64,000 nucleotides of DNA, from NCBI GenBank assembly GCA_018806985.1, contig JADANN010000076.1, forward strand, positions 310,001-374,000, in the 5' to 3' direction. This stretch comes from Angiostrongylus vasorum (Eukaryota > Nematoda > Chromadorea > Rhabditida > Metastrongylidae). The notes below the pieces were generated by a model. That model saw nothing but the letters and a program-made list of their open reading frames with translations. It was not told the DNA's origin and searched no databases. Positions within the stretch are counted from its first letter, which is position 1, and the number at the start of each line of letters is the position of its first letter. The translations under genes were made by a program, and so were the position numbers. Shown here piece by piece: positions 33,516 to 43,340 of this stretch.

Positions 33516-34616
33516 AAAAAATTTAAAAAAAAATATTAACTATTCTACTATCGAAGTTAGTTGATGTTCGGTTTGAAAATAGTATATCCAGTGTTTCTTG
33601 GATGCGAGATAGGATAGCTTTTTGTCACGAGCTCGTAGATCATTAAACGAATGAGATAGCGTACCTTTGTTAGATAAGATACCAGCTTCGAAATCTTCCA
33701 CTGATGAGTGACTCACCCCCGAACTTCAAAGCGACGAAAACGGTGTAACTCTTCCTCAAGAGATTTTCTGGCTTGGCGAAGATACATCTGCAATTTAACT
33801 TCTGCCTGAACAGTGAATTGTTGTTAACAAAAAATAAAGCAAGACAATTTCTGATGTCCTTCCAGTCGCCACTTAAAAGTTTCCCACTCCTGCGTTTGCC
33901 TTTATCGGAGTTTTCTGTTTTGGCGCTGAAGTTCCCTACATTTATCTTCACTAGGGTTTTTTGTTTTGGCACTGAAGTCTTCACCAACAAAATTATGCTA
34001 GATCTTTCCACTGGAAATTATTTCCACAACTGATCATAAAACGTTCCATCTAATCGATCACCATTCTAGGTAGAGTACAAGTGTGCGGAAAATCCAGAAA
34101 CATAAAGTAGTTCCTTGCCTCCATGTTATTCCACTTCTGTAAAACTCTCAAGTTAATCCTGCCCGAGAGAATTTGTGATACAAAAGAAGAGATTGATGGT
34201 CGTCGGCAGAAGAAGGCATTCCTGTGATGCAAGCCCAGTGCTTTAAGCAGACCACACGTTATGCTGTGAAGATATTGCTTTGGTCCAATGGGGTTTCCTA
34301 TCCAAATCATGTTTTCCTTGATTTTTTACTCGATGGTATCTCAGAATGAGTCGTTCTGTGTGCAATTGGGGCTGGTACGTTGATGCAGACTGAGCTACCT
34401 GTTCTTCATTTCAGAGAATCATTGATTTCGTTACATTTTCAGCTCGTTTTCTGAATGGAACTACTAAATTCTTCCATAGCTTGTATACCTCTACGGGGGT
34501 TACTAGGATATGAGCACTCCGTTTCAACTCATCGATTCACATTTGTTTCTGGGTTTTCGAGAATTCCTTGTTCTTATTATTTATACTATTTATTATTCTA
34601 TTCTTCAAATTTTTAG
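33516..34616. other. Unrecognised DNA in gcy intron 24
   Basis: No feature supported. Confidence 0.3.
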
Positions 34617-34734
34617 TGACATCGTTGGTTTCACAGCAATATGCTCTTCGTCGACACCAATTGAGGTGGTCAACATGTTGAACGCAGTTTACAGCAAGTT
34701 TGATGACGTTATCAGCAATAATCAGGCTTATAAG
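34617..34734 (+). CDS. Forward gcy exon 25: cyclase domain
   Basis: 118 nt after ATTTTTAG reading DIVGFTAICSSSTPIEVVNM then LNAVYSKFDDVISNNQAYK. The Asp of DIVGFT is the first metal-binding residue of class III cyclases. Confidence 0.94.
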
Positions 34735-34988
34735 GTAACATGAAGACTAGCCATGGACAACTTAAACATGATAAGTGCTATGTGGGGATAAAGTTCTGGG
34801 CGCCGTTCAAGGCTATTGCTTGTTTGAAGATCCAGCTTTACTCGTCTGCATTCAATGACATATGCAATACATAGTCGAGTCCACTGAGTGCCTTTATGAA
34901 ATAACGAACGCCGAACGCGTTCGTGATTTTGTCTTATCAATTCGCTGCTTGTCATTAAAAAAATATGAGTCTCGTTTATTCTGTTTAG

Positions 34989-35093
34989 GTTGAAACTATT
35001 GGTGACGCTTATATGGTTGTTTCCGGAATTCCAGAAGAAAATGGCACCAAACACATCATGCGCATTTCCGACACCGCCTTGCAAATGATGGCT
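34989..35093 (+). CDS. Forward gcy exon 26: cyclase domain
   Basis: 105 nt after CTGTTTAG reading [20 protein letters not shown] then [15 protein letters not shown]. It holds the second metal-binding Asp (GDAYM) and the Glu of ETIGD linked to GTP selectivity in the family. Confidence 0.94.
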
Positions 35094-35163
35094 GTATCAT
35101 TTAGACTGAGGCTTATATGCGCTTGTTCCTTCGTTTAGGACAACATTTCAACTGAATTTGCAG

Positions 35164-35295
35164 CTTCTGGAAACCTTCGATATTCCACATCGTCGCAACA
35201 GTCATGTTCGCATTCGCGTTGGCTACCATTGCGGATCTGTGGCTGCTGGCGTTGTTGGCCATACGGCTCCAAGATATTGTCTCTTCGGTGACACA
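35164..35295 (+). CDS. Forward gcy exon 27: cyclase domain
   Basis: 132 nt after ATTTGCAG reading [20 protein letters not shown] then PRYCLFGDT before GTTAGT. The Cys of RYCLFGDT is typical of guanylate cyclases. Last of the eight exons fused in the reverse copy. Confidence 0.94.
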
Positions 35296-35835
35296 GTTAG
35301 TCTAGGGAGCTTGCAATAAGAATTAGTGTAGCATTTTGAACCTAAGCAATATACGATGGAACAGAATGGCAAAATCATTTATATTTAGAAACCACTCCCT
35401 GTTTTTTGTCGTTTTTGTCATGCCTTTCCACAAAGTTGAAAGGCGAACTGAGATTTACAGCGGGAGTTTGTCCCCCCAGTAGTGTCATCAAAGCCGAAAA
35501 CACGTCCGACATTTCTATGCTCAACGAAAAGTAAAGTAACGCCATAGGTCGACAGCTTGGTATTCGTAAGACTAAGTACTACTCCCCTGCTCCATACTGA
35601 CCGACAACTGCCCATGTTGACGACTGCGAATATCTTAGAGCGGGTTTTACCAAACTCCTTGAAGCAACTTGTCAAAGCGAGTGGTTAAACAAAATAAGCG
35701 TTATTGTTCAAACAATTCAAGATAAAAACGATCCATGTACAAGTCTGATGTGTCAGCAAGATTTAGATTTAAGAAAGTCTCCAAACCATACTACAGCAAT
35801 TTTGCGCGATTTATGGTTTTGCTGGTTATTTTTAG

Positions 35836-35969
35836 GTGAATATGGCGTCTCGAATGGAATCAACTGGTGAAACCAGAAAAAAATTCAAATGTCAGAGATT
35901 GCACATGATATGCTGTGCACATACTATCCAGAATACATCACAGAACTCAGAGGAGCAGTTGATGTAAAG
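35836..35969 (+). CDS. Forward gcy exon 28: end of cyclase domain, +2 frameshift
   Basis: 134 nt after ATTTTTAG starting [12 protein letters not shown]. The reverse homolog (44307-44438) is 132 nt; the two extra bases lie around 35872-35883 (CCAG plus seven A here). After them the conserved frame (MSEIAHDMLCTYYPEYITEL) is offset from the start of the exon. Confidence 0.88.
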
Positions 35970-36164
35970 GTTAGCTGCCGATATTGCTTAGAAATTGCGC
36001 TTTATGCAGGGGTCCGACATCATGTACAAATTCTTTTCCATGGAACTAGCAGAAAATTTCGAACTATTACCACTTCTTTCGTTAGACTGAAATTTGTGCA
36101 TGTGATAGCAAAATGGTACAATATCGTGATTCTTAAAATTCGTAAATCGTGGGTTTACGCCTGT

Positions 36165-36560
36165 TGCATAGTTGGATGGCCGCTATTCACTGGTTATGCT
36201 GGTTCCAGCATAAATTCCGTTTTTTCGGAGTTTTGCTGGTCTAGCCATTATGGTTCACTGGGTTTCCGAGGTTATCCTGGCCAATGTGTGCCTAGGTCGT
36301 CACCACCACAGGCAGACGACGGCCCTTGTGGATCAGAGAGAGATTTGCCACCATGCGACTAGTTTCATACCAACGGTGGTCGGTCCCATTATTGATTTAC
36401 TCCTAGCTAGGCTTCCTGATGGAAACGCCAGACTCCTTCTCAGCTTGGGAAACCCTCCCGAGGGAGATGAATCACACCGCTGTACATCGAAGTCCGACAC
36501 CCAGGAACACCTCTCGGCCACGATGAGGCGGCAAACCGTTGGGAGGCGGTTTGCGCCTCT
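36165..36560 (-). mobile_element. 390-bp retroposon, family D
   Basis: GGATGGCCGCTATTCACTGG, GTGGATCAGAGAGAGATTTG, CTTCTCAGCTTGGGAAACCC and GTTGGGAGGCGG in family order; located in the last forward gcy intron (35970-36907). Confidence 0.75.
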
Positions 36561-36907
36561 AAATGGAAAAATTAAGTAATATCTCAATACACTGTTTTTT
36601 CAATGAGCAGTCTAGAATGAAATGTTAGTAAAAGATTAGTGGAATTAAGTTCCATCGGAGAATATGTTGTTGCAAAAAAGTGACAAAAATATTGTGATAC
36701 TGGGGATGAGTAAACAACATTAAGCATGTACGTGTGACTATTAAGCTGCGGTGAAGAATTGAAATTGGACCATAACGACTAAAGCTTTTGGTGAAATGAG
36801 AAAAAAATGTCGAAAAAACACGAAAGAGACTACAGAGCTAAGCACAAATGTATAAAGCATTGGCTAGTTGGTTGTCTACAAAATTATGAAATCCTTATGT
36901 CTTACAG

Positions 36908-36994
36908 GGCAAAGGCACTTGCAAGACGTACTGGCTGCTTGGCAAAGAAGAGTGTCAGAGCTCAAAACATTGTGAAGCAACGAAATATTTTTAA
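36908..36994 (+). CDS. Forward gcy exon 29: C-terminal exon with stop
   Basis: 87 nt after CTTACAG reading [20 protein letters not shown] and ending TAA at 36992-36994. The VKGKG..TYWL motif closes the cyclase domain in this family. Reverse homolog 43254-43340 is also 87 nt. Confidence 0.88.
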   Translation, partial: GKGTCKTYWLLGKEECQSSKHCEATKYF

Positions 36995-37004
36995 CTGGAG
37001 CGTG

Positions 37005-37010
37005 AATAAA
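37005..37010 (+). promoter_or_regulatory. Candidate polyadenylation signal of the forward gcy gene
   Basis: An AATAAA hexamer begins 11 nt after the stop codon of exon 29. Position and sequence fit a cleavage signal with a very short 3' UTR; no transcript evidence is available. Confidence 0.45.
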
Positions 37011-37189
37011 TTTTTACAAAGTTTGCTTTTAAAGTGAGTGTAAAAGGGATAGTACATTTAGTATTACATTTTACATGTTGAGCCATGTCGTGGAGAACAG
37101 TAGAGATTTATGTTACCTTAGTAACCCAATATTCTCCCTAATCTTGGCATTAACAATCATTATTTTTTCCATAGAATGTTCAGTTTACA

Positions 37190-37665
37190 AGATTTTTGTT
37201 CCACAAGATTTATTCGGCCAGCGATCCAACATCTTCGTTTTCTTCAGGGCCGAGTTGATCTAGGTCGATGGTCCACAGTCGTTTGTCCTCGCAGTGTGGG
37301 CTTTCATTGTAGTATCGAGTTGAATATTACTGATTTCGACTGCTCACATCAAGGTTAAGGGAATGTCGGCCTAGTAAAGTATTACTTCGCCATGTGCTAG
37401 CTAATCTAATGCTGACTGCTACAGGATGGATTGCCTAGTGAAAAGCAATTTATCACTGTCATCGACAACCCTCTTGCACGGAAGGGCATCGCCAAGTAAG
37501 GTTACTTCATTCCCAACGGTGTTTCATTTAAGCAGATTCGAATCGATACGACAACAAAGACCCACAAAGCGAGAATGGGCGCCTGTGGACCACTGACTAG
37601 CATCAATCCAGCTCTGTAGAAGACGTAGCTCTCGAAACGTTGCTTAAACAAGACTTGTATAACAA
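37190..37665. mobile_element. Foldback element
   Basis: TTTATTCGGCCAGCGATCC..CATCTTCG on the left; GAAGACGTAGCTCTCGAAACG on the right; inner CTCTTGCACGGAAGGGC. More diverged than the 33-kb copy. Confidence 0.6.
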
Positions 37666-38164
37666 CCTTGTATGAGATGAACAATCTAAGAGAAGATTTA
37701 ACGCATACAATTAGAAATCACCATCTCAGGTCCAGCCGTTGTCCACGAGTTTTTTGTTGAGTATTAAGAAAAACAGCAAAATGCTAACAAATCAGAGTGA
37801 ATCTGATAAAACTCAAGGAGGATCATTTACTTTCACAAAATTTGCCTACGTTGGAACCAGGTTACATCAGTGTTAACAGTCGTGTTTGCCTTCTAGGTGA
37901 ATCTTCATTTTCCATGTGAAATAAAAAGTGTTATTGAAGGAAACAATTTTTTTCACTAAAGTGTGTCGTGCTAGAAACTACATTTGTTAATAGAGGAAGC
38001 CTTTTCACCACTACAGAGCGTAAGTTGGCCAGATCTTAGGATGTACTAAATTTACGCGGTATTTTCACGCTCTACCGAGTCTACTGAAACCGACACCATT
38101 GTTAACTATTCTTCATGTCGTACAACTTCAACAGTTTCAACTTCTACAAGGCTTACATCGGTGA
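37666..38164. other. Unrecognised intergenic DNA
   Basis: Lies between the two convergent gcy genes; nothing supported. Confidence 0.35.
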
Positions 38165-38535
38165 TAGCTACTTAAATACTTGGACGGCGCCCGTCCTCAG
38201 TGGCTGTGCGGGCTCTAGCACACTCTCCACTTTTCGGAGCCTTGCTGGCTTAGCCATTGTGTTTCCCTGAAGTCTGCCCTAAGTCCTCACCATCACAGGC
38301 GGTCGCCGCCCTTTTAGATCAGAGGGAGAATCACACCATGCGATTACTTTGATACCAGGACGGTGGTGGTTCCAGGTATTGGCTTGCTCTTGAATGGGCT
38401 TCCTGATGGATACGCCGGACTACTTCTTAGCTTGGGAGACTCAGCCGGGGATGAATCCACCGCTGTACATCGCAGTCCGACACCCATAAACACCTCCTAG
38501 CCACAATTAGGCGGTAAACCGTTAGGAGGACATCG
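38165..38535 (-). mobile_element. 390-bp retroposon, family D
   Basis: ATACTTGGACGGCGCCCG, CTGAAGTCTGCCC, CGGTGGTGGTTCCAGGTATTG, CATCGCAGTCCGACACCC and CGTTAGGAGGAC. Flanks ACATCGGTGATAGCT and ACATCGATGGCAGTT are a possible imperfect target duplication. Confidence 0.72.
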
Positions 38536-38659
38536 ATGGCAGTTATATCGAAACATTAATTACGACTCCATCACCTAAATAGTAATACAAAATAGTTTTT
38601 CCATTCCCACTTTCATATTTAAATTCGGTTTAGATATCGTATTAGAATCAACCACTAAA

Positions 38660-38860
38660 CTGGGACATTCGCAAAACTTGGACGCCGGGCTAGATCGAAC
38701 CACGATTACGCTTTCTGGGGATTCGCGTGTTACACATTGCACCAATGAGGGCTTTACTTTGTGTTTCTCTCAGCTAGTTTTTCTACCTAACGCTGCATCG
38801 TTGTGATTGTATTTCACATCATACTATGCCGCGTAAAATTATGGTAGGCAGCAAATGAAA
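38660..38860 (-). repeat. SINE family C
   Basis: Minus strand carries ATCGTGGTTCGATCTAGCCC, a perfect B box. Ends GTAGGCAGCAAATGAAAGG. Confidence 0.65.
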
Positions 38861-39129
38861 GGTTAATTTTCCTTAGCCACCGAACTTAACGTTCTTTTTC
38901 AGTGTACTGGTTGGATAAAAATTACGTGTGTTCGCTCTGTTATAGACGAAAAGCAGAAATCTGTCATGTAGCAATTAAAAGACGAGACATATGTAATCTG
39001 TGGAGGAAGGATTCCGTAACGCCATGGCGGTGGCGTAATCTTCGTAATACAGCCGTCAATTACCCATTTCGTCGATTCGTACGAGATTATTTCTCTTCAT
39101 TTAGCCACTGTCCTTCTTAAATAACGCGC
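38861..39129. other. Unrecognised intergenic DNA
   Basis: A 72-codon plus-strand frame (38902) has no recognised family. Confidence 0.3.
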
Positions 39130-39480
39130 CGTAAGAAGATCAGTATCATAAGCTGCCACTGTCTGACCGACACAGCTGATAAATTGGATGTCTTTTACTC
39201 AACAGTTTGAGGACGTAATCTGCAACGACGAGCCATTTTGCAAATTTGTTGCCGAAGACTTCAACGCCAAAAAAGGGAAGGGTCCTCGAGGGCGAATTGA
39301 GAGTCGGAAAATTCAGATTAAGAGAAACAAACGAGAATTAAAGCCGTCTTCCAGGACTTCTGGCCGCAGCATGTCTTTTTCTCGAAAAATTCGGTTTTAA
39401 GAAGAAGAAGCAAGCGCTGGAAATGGATGGCATCTAACCAAATGAGGAGACCGACCATCTCCTTACAAATAGAAGATGGT
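39130..39480 (+). mobile_element. RTE-like LINE endonuclease fragment
   Basis: MSFTQQFEDVICNDEPFCKF then VAEDFNAKKGKGPRGRIE resembles the GDFNAK block of RTE endonucleases. Frames break soon after. Confidence 0.55.
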
Positions 39481-40329
39481 GATGCTCAATACATTCATAT
39501 TTTCAACTTTCTTCACTCTATTTGATGACTGCTTTCTCCGTAGGAAGATTGGCTTCGACCGTGAGCTGAAAAAAAACTGTGTCATCGACCGAGAAGAAAA
39601 AAGTCAATCTCTATAGAAATAGAAACTATTCCTCAAATAGTTTCTATTTGCTATGTTCCTGTATATCTCCAATATTAACGGTGCTTACAGCTGGTCACAT
39701 TCATTCTTGCTTTTTTACGCTTTGTGTCACTTTAACATAAACACTCTGTATAAGTCTTTTGGCCCGTTTCCACATGTACTTTTTGTAAAAAACCTTTATA
39801 CAAGCTATTCCTTTGCAATATTGTGAACTTTCTCTATAAGTTCTGAATCGTTATCTGTTGAACTTTCCGTAAGAGGAGCTGCGCCCTTTCATGTGATCTA
39901 TTGCAACGACTTCACGAACTTCCAGTGCAAGTAGCTGTGTCAGACTCTACTAGCTGAAAATTTTCGGAACCTCTGTTTGAGCACTGTCGCTGGTTCACTC
40001 TGTAATACCCAACCCACTACACAAAGAATATAAGGAGCACCATTAATCACCAAACCAGTGTTCTGTTTTAATCCCTCAATGCTCCAATTCCGGTGTTTGC
40101 CTCGATTTTCAACCCCGCTCGTCTCCACTCACCAAACCAGATGTCGTCATATTGTCATTATTGTACTGTTATTATTGCTATAAACTGTTATAACCCAAAC
40201 TCGAGGTTGTTCATGGCAGTTACGGAAAAAGTCTCACAGGGTGAAGGCGTACTAAGTCGAGCATTCCACCTACAGTTGGCGGTCAGAGGACGAATCTGAT
40301 GAACTACTACTCTATATTCCACTGGCTAA
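39481..40329. other. Unrecognised intergenic DNA
   Basis: No feature supported; a short A/T-rich inverted repeat TAGAAACTATT/AATAGTTTCTA lies near 39620-39650. Confidence 0.35.
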
Positions 40330-40637
40330 CTAGCACAGTACATGAAGAAAACATTCTGAGCGAAGAATTCTTAACCAAATTGACCGGCAGATTAAGGAAT
40401 TTCCGACAGAAGATTACAAGATGATTGCTGATACGACGAATTCTCGTCAGTTCCTTGAGCAGGAAGATAAAATCGCATCTCCATCACGACTACGTAGTTG
40501 CGAAGAGAAGATAATTGAAGTTTGATCCTTAAATAGGCCGGTCACATGATGAGAAAGGATCACAGATGATCGGTAAAACGTAGTAGGAAGAGAACTGAAT
40601 GTACCGCGAGGATGGTGCTGTTATTGTCGGCTCTTGT
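40330..40637 (+). mobile_element. Probable RTE-like LINE 3' fragment
   Basis: A frame reading AGHMMRKDHR (40533 onward) with a stop where WAGH.MR usually has Trp matches the C-terminal region of nematode RTE reverse transcriptases. Weak and short. Confidence 0.42.
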
Positions 40638-40650
40638 GACCAACTATTAC

Positions 40651-40992
40651 TTGACACTTGATACTTGAGCGGCCCGTCCTCACTGGTTGTGGGGCTCCAG
40701 CATAATCACCATTTTTTGAAAATTTGGTGATTAAGCCATTCTGGTTCCCTGAAATCCCGAGGTCAGCCTTTGTGGATCAGAGAAAAAAATTGCCACCATG
40801 CGACCTTAATACCAGGACTGTGGTGGTTCCTAGTACTGGCTCGCTCTTGGATGGGCTTCCTGATGGAAACGCCGGACTACTTCTTAGCTTGGGAGACCCA
40901 GCCAGTGTGAATCCACCGCTGTACATCGCAGTCCGACACCCAGGAACACCTCCCAACAACGAGGAGGCGGTAAACCAACCAACCGTTGGAAG
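40651..40992 (-). mobile_element. 390-bp retroposon, family D, with 13-bp target duplication
   Basis: Flanked by GACCAACTATTAC on both sides (about 40638-40650 and 40993-41005). Tail side TTGACACTTGATACTTGAGC, other end CCGTTGGAAG. Confidence 0.8.
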
Positions 40993-41005
40993 GACCAACT
41001 ATTAC

Positions 41006-41454
41006 GCAAAGTTTATTTGGCGTATGCTTCTACCATGCACCCAACCGCCTGCAATCGTTATCTAGTAATAATACTCTTCTGTGTTGACTAAGATTGGTAA
41101 TTATGTATGCCTCAAAATATTATTCAGTCCACATTTAACATATGAACGTAACAACGCCGTAGCAAATTAAAAAATACGAACTATTTTTTGAAGGCATGAC
41201 AACTCAAAGTAATTATAGTTTTTCCTGGGATCGAAACCAAGACTCGGTATCGTGCTGAGTACCATCTATTTTGTGTAAGTTTTTTAAGGAGATAAGTTCC
41301 GTTTTTTAAGTGTTGAACTCCAGATACTCATGACTTATCTCATTGTTAAACATTACTAATTCACAGGGAATAAGTAGAAGGTGCAGAGGGTTCCTGTAGG
41401 AGATTAAAATCGACACAAAGAGAAGAAATTGCTAGCAGTCAAAATTTGCCCTTG
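41006..41454. other. Unrecognised intergenic DNA
   Basis: No feature supported. Confidence 0.3.
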
Positions 41455-41650
41455 TTTTATGCGAAATACAACCACAATGATGCTGATATGTTTCAACTCC
41501 GGACCGCAGGTGTCTGCGGTGGGAACGAACACAATTTTTACCCTTTCCGCGGGGTAGCGCGTTCACCACCACACCATGCCGGTCCTTTGCTTCGTCCGTC
41601 TCTCAGCTAGTTTTATCGATCAATGTCATCAGCAATCTCCCGTCAACGGG
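41455..41650 (-). repeat. SINE family C fused to a Penelope fragment
   Basis: Antisense family C ending CCCGTCAACGGGATAGAAATATC, running into Penelope sequence at the same point as the 6415-7065 unit. Confidence 0.62.
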
Positions 41651-41654
41651 ATAG

Positions 41655-41885
41655 AAATATCTCGAATCATTCTAGATACCTTACAAAAATTCCAAAATGA
41701 ACCGGATGGAGGAATACCTCGTAATCACGCGTGATCTCATATGGTATTAAATAGTGATATTTTAATGTTAAAAGGCAGGTTACGCTTCCATGTGAATTCT
41801 ACGCTGTTTGTCTCAACGTGACATACTCAGTGGAGGACTCGTAGAAAGCAGTAAGTGTGCGACGAAGCGACGAATTTGTATTCTG
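41655..41885 (+). mobile_element. Penelope-like fragment
   Basis: CCTTACAAAAATTCCAAAATG through TGTGCGACGAAGCGACGAATT parallels 6665-6880, then stops abruptly. Confidence 0.6.
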
Positions 41886-41929
41886 GGGCAGCCCACATCA
41901 TCATTGCACCCTAGTTAGCTGGTGCTGTA

Positions 41930-42295
41930 GTCGAAACCACAATGTTCACTTTTTTATTTTGTGCTTACTACATCTTTTAATAATACCCTGCCGTGAAACA
42001 ATTGTAATAGGTAGTGAATAAAACGTTAAGATTGTGATTTCGACTACAGCCTCAGCTTAACTGGGTTCGTTGCCGATTTGGGCTCTCCAGATCAATCCCG
42101 CTGACGGGTGATTGCTGACGGCAAAAGATCGATAGGAGTAGCTGAGAGACAGGCGAAACGAAGGACCCGCATGGTGTGGTGGTGAACGCGTTAGCCCTCG
42201 GAAAGGGTAATAGCACGTAATAGCACGTTCGTTCCCCTCCGCAGACACCAGCGGTCCGGAGTTTTCCAAATATCTCAGCATCATTGTGATTGATG
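41930..42295 (+). repeat. tRNA-derived SINE, family C, full length
   Basis: ATGGTGTGGTGGTGAACGCG (A-box-like) and GCACGTTCGTTCCCC (B box). Inverted relative to the copy at 41455. Confidence 0.65.
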
Positions 42296-42714
42296 ATGGC
42301 CTTTACACATTTGATGCTTCTAATCTGTGTGAATGTTTTTATAAATTTTATGTCAACACTAAGAGTTTTGCAGTTTAATTTTCAAATTCGTACTATCCTC
42401 TCGAGCCTCAGCTTCTTGTGGCAAGGAGTAAATTTTTTCTTCGTAATGAATTTACTTTCAGGTGGTCACACAGTTCGATGAGAAACTACTTGTGTTGCCA
42501 AGAATTTCCACGCGCTCGTGAAGGTGAAGGTCTAACTAGAAGTCAAACAGCACTACTACTAGAGCGGGAACCTAGTCGCAAAATTGTTTAATTTCACGCA
42601 GTTAAATTGGAATTGATCAAATTCATTGCGATTTTTTTAAACCGACCATCATTTAACCTAGGTGATAATAATTAAGATCTTGGACTGTTAAGCTAACCCG
42701 GGGTTGATAAAGAT
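42296..42714. other. Unrecognised intergenic DNA
   Basis: No feature supported. Confidence 0.3.
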
Positions 42715-43080
42715 GTTTATTCGGCTCACGTTCCGATGTCTTCGTCATCATCGGAGCCGATGATCCAAGTCGATGTTCCACTAGTCGTTCGTCTTCACCG
42801 TTTAGTGTAATCGTCGCCTATCGAATTTGACGTTGTTCAGTGGAGGACCGCTCCAATGAGATAACTTAACCTGACGGCAACACCAACTGTCCTGTTTAAA
42901 AGAGCGCCGCCAAATGAGGTAGCTTCATTCGAGACGTGCTCCGTGAAAAAGGTCCGACTCTATGCAATCACGAACACACCAAATTGAGAAGGCGAACTAC
43001 TGTGAACCACCCACTTGGATCATCTGCGCGATGAAGAGGACGTCGAAATGTTAGCCGAATAAACACATTCATCAAACTAG
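42715..43080. mobile_element. Foldback element
   Basis: TTTATTCGGCTCACG..TCTTCGTCATC on the left; GATGAAGAGGACGTCGAAATG and TTAGCCGAATAAAC on the right. Ends about 170 bp beyond the reverse gcy stop. Confidence 0.65.
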
Positions 43081-43253
43081 TGCTAGCTTAAAAATCAAAG
43101 AAGCCATAGGGGAAAACTCAGACTTGATCGTCGAATACTTTTTGGATCTGAGACGGTAATATCTTACTGTATTCGTATTGATCTCTCATCTATGTGCTAC
43201 CGAATGTGATAAAACAATGTCTAGAGAAATTTGAAATTTTATCCATATCCCAA

Positions 43254-43340
43254 TCATAAATACTTCCTTGCTTCCTCATCATTCGGATTTTTATGCTCTT
43301 CTTTGCCAAGCAACCAGTACGTGTTACAGGCGCCTTTGCC
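43254..43340 (-). CDS. Reverse gcy C-terminal exon with stop
   Basis: 87 nt after CTTCCAG reading [20 protein letters not shown] then DEEARKYL and TGA. No AATAAA follows closely; a GATAAA variant lies at 43238-43243 on the minus strand. Confidence 0.9.
   Translation of the reverse strand, partial: GKGACNTYWLLGKEEHKNPNDEEARKYL

Larger units (their letters stand above)
8967..36994 (+). pseudogene. Receptor-type guanylate cyclase (gcy family), forward copy, 29 exons found, frame broken twice
   Basis: Family role: a single-pass membrane receptor that makes cGMP from GTP, mostly in sensory neurons of nematodes. Seen in order: ANF-receptor-like ligand-binding exons (8967-17972), transmembrane exon (18092-18270), kinase homology domain (24432-28059), coiled-coil linker (28363-29360), cyclase domain with [15 protein letters not shown] and RYCLFGDT (34617-35295), and a C-terminal exon with TAA at 36992-36994. 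Exon phases agree across the splice sites examined, except for a +1 insertion near 26060 (stop TAG at 26391-26393) and a +2 change near 35875. The signal-peptide exon was not found, so the 5' end is open. The reverse paralog at 43254-63946 gives exon-by-exon confirmation. Introns carry many SINE, Penelope and RTE pieces. It is probably a decaying copy; assembly error is the alternative. Family call is firm, subfamily unknown. Confidence 0.85.
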
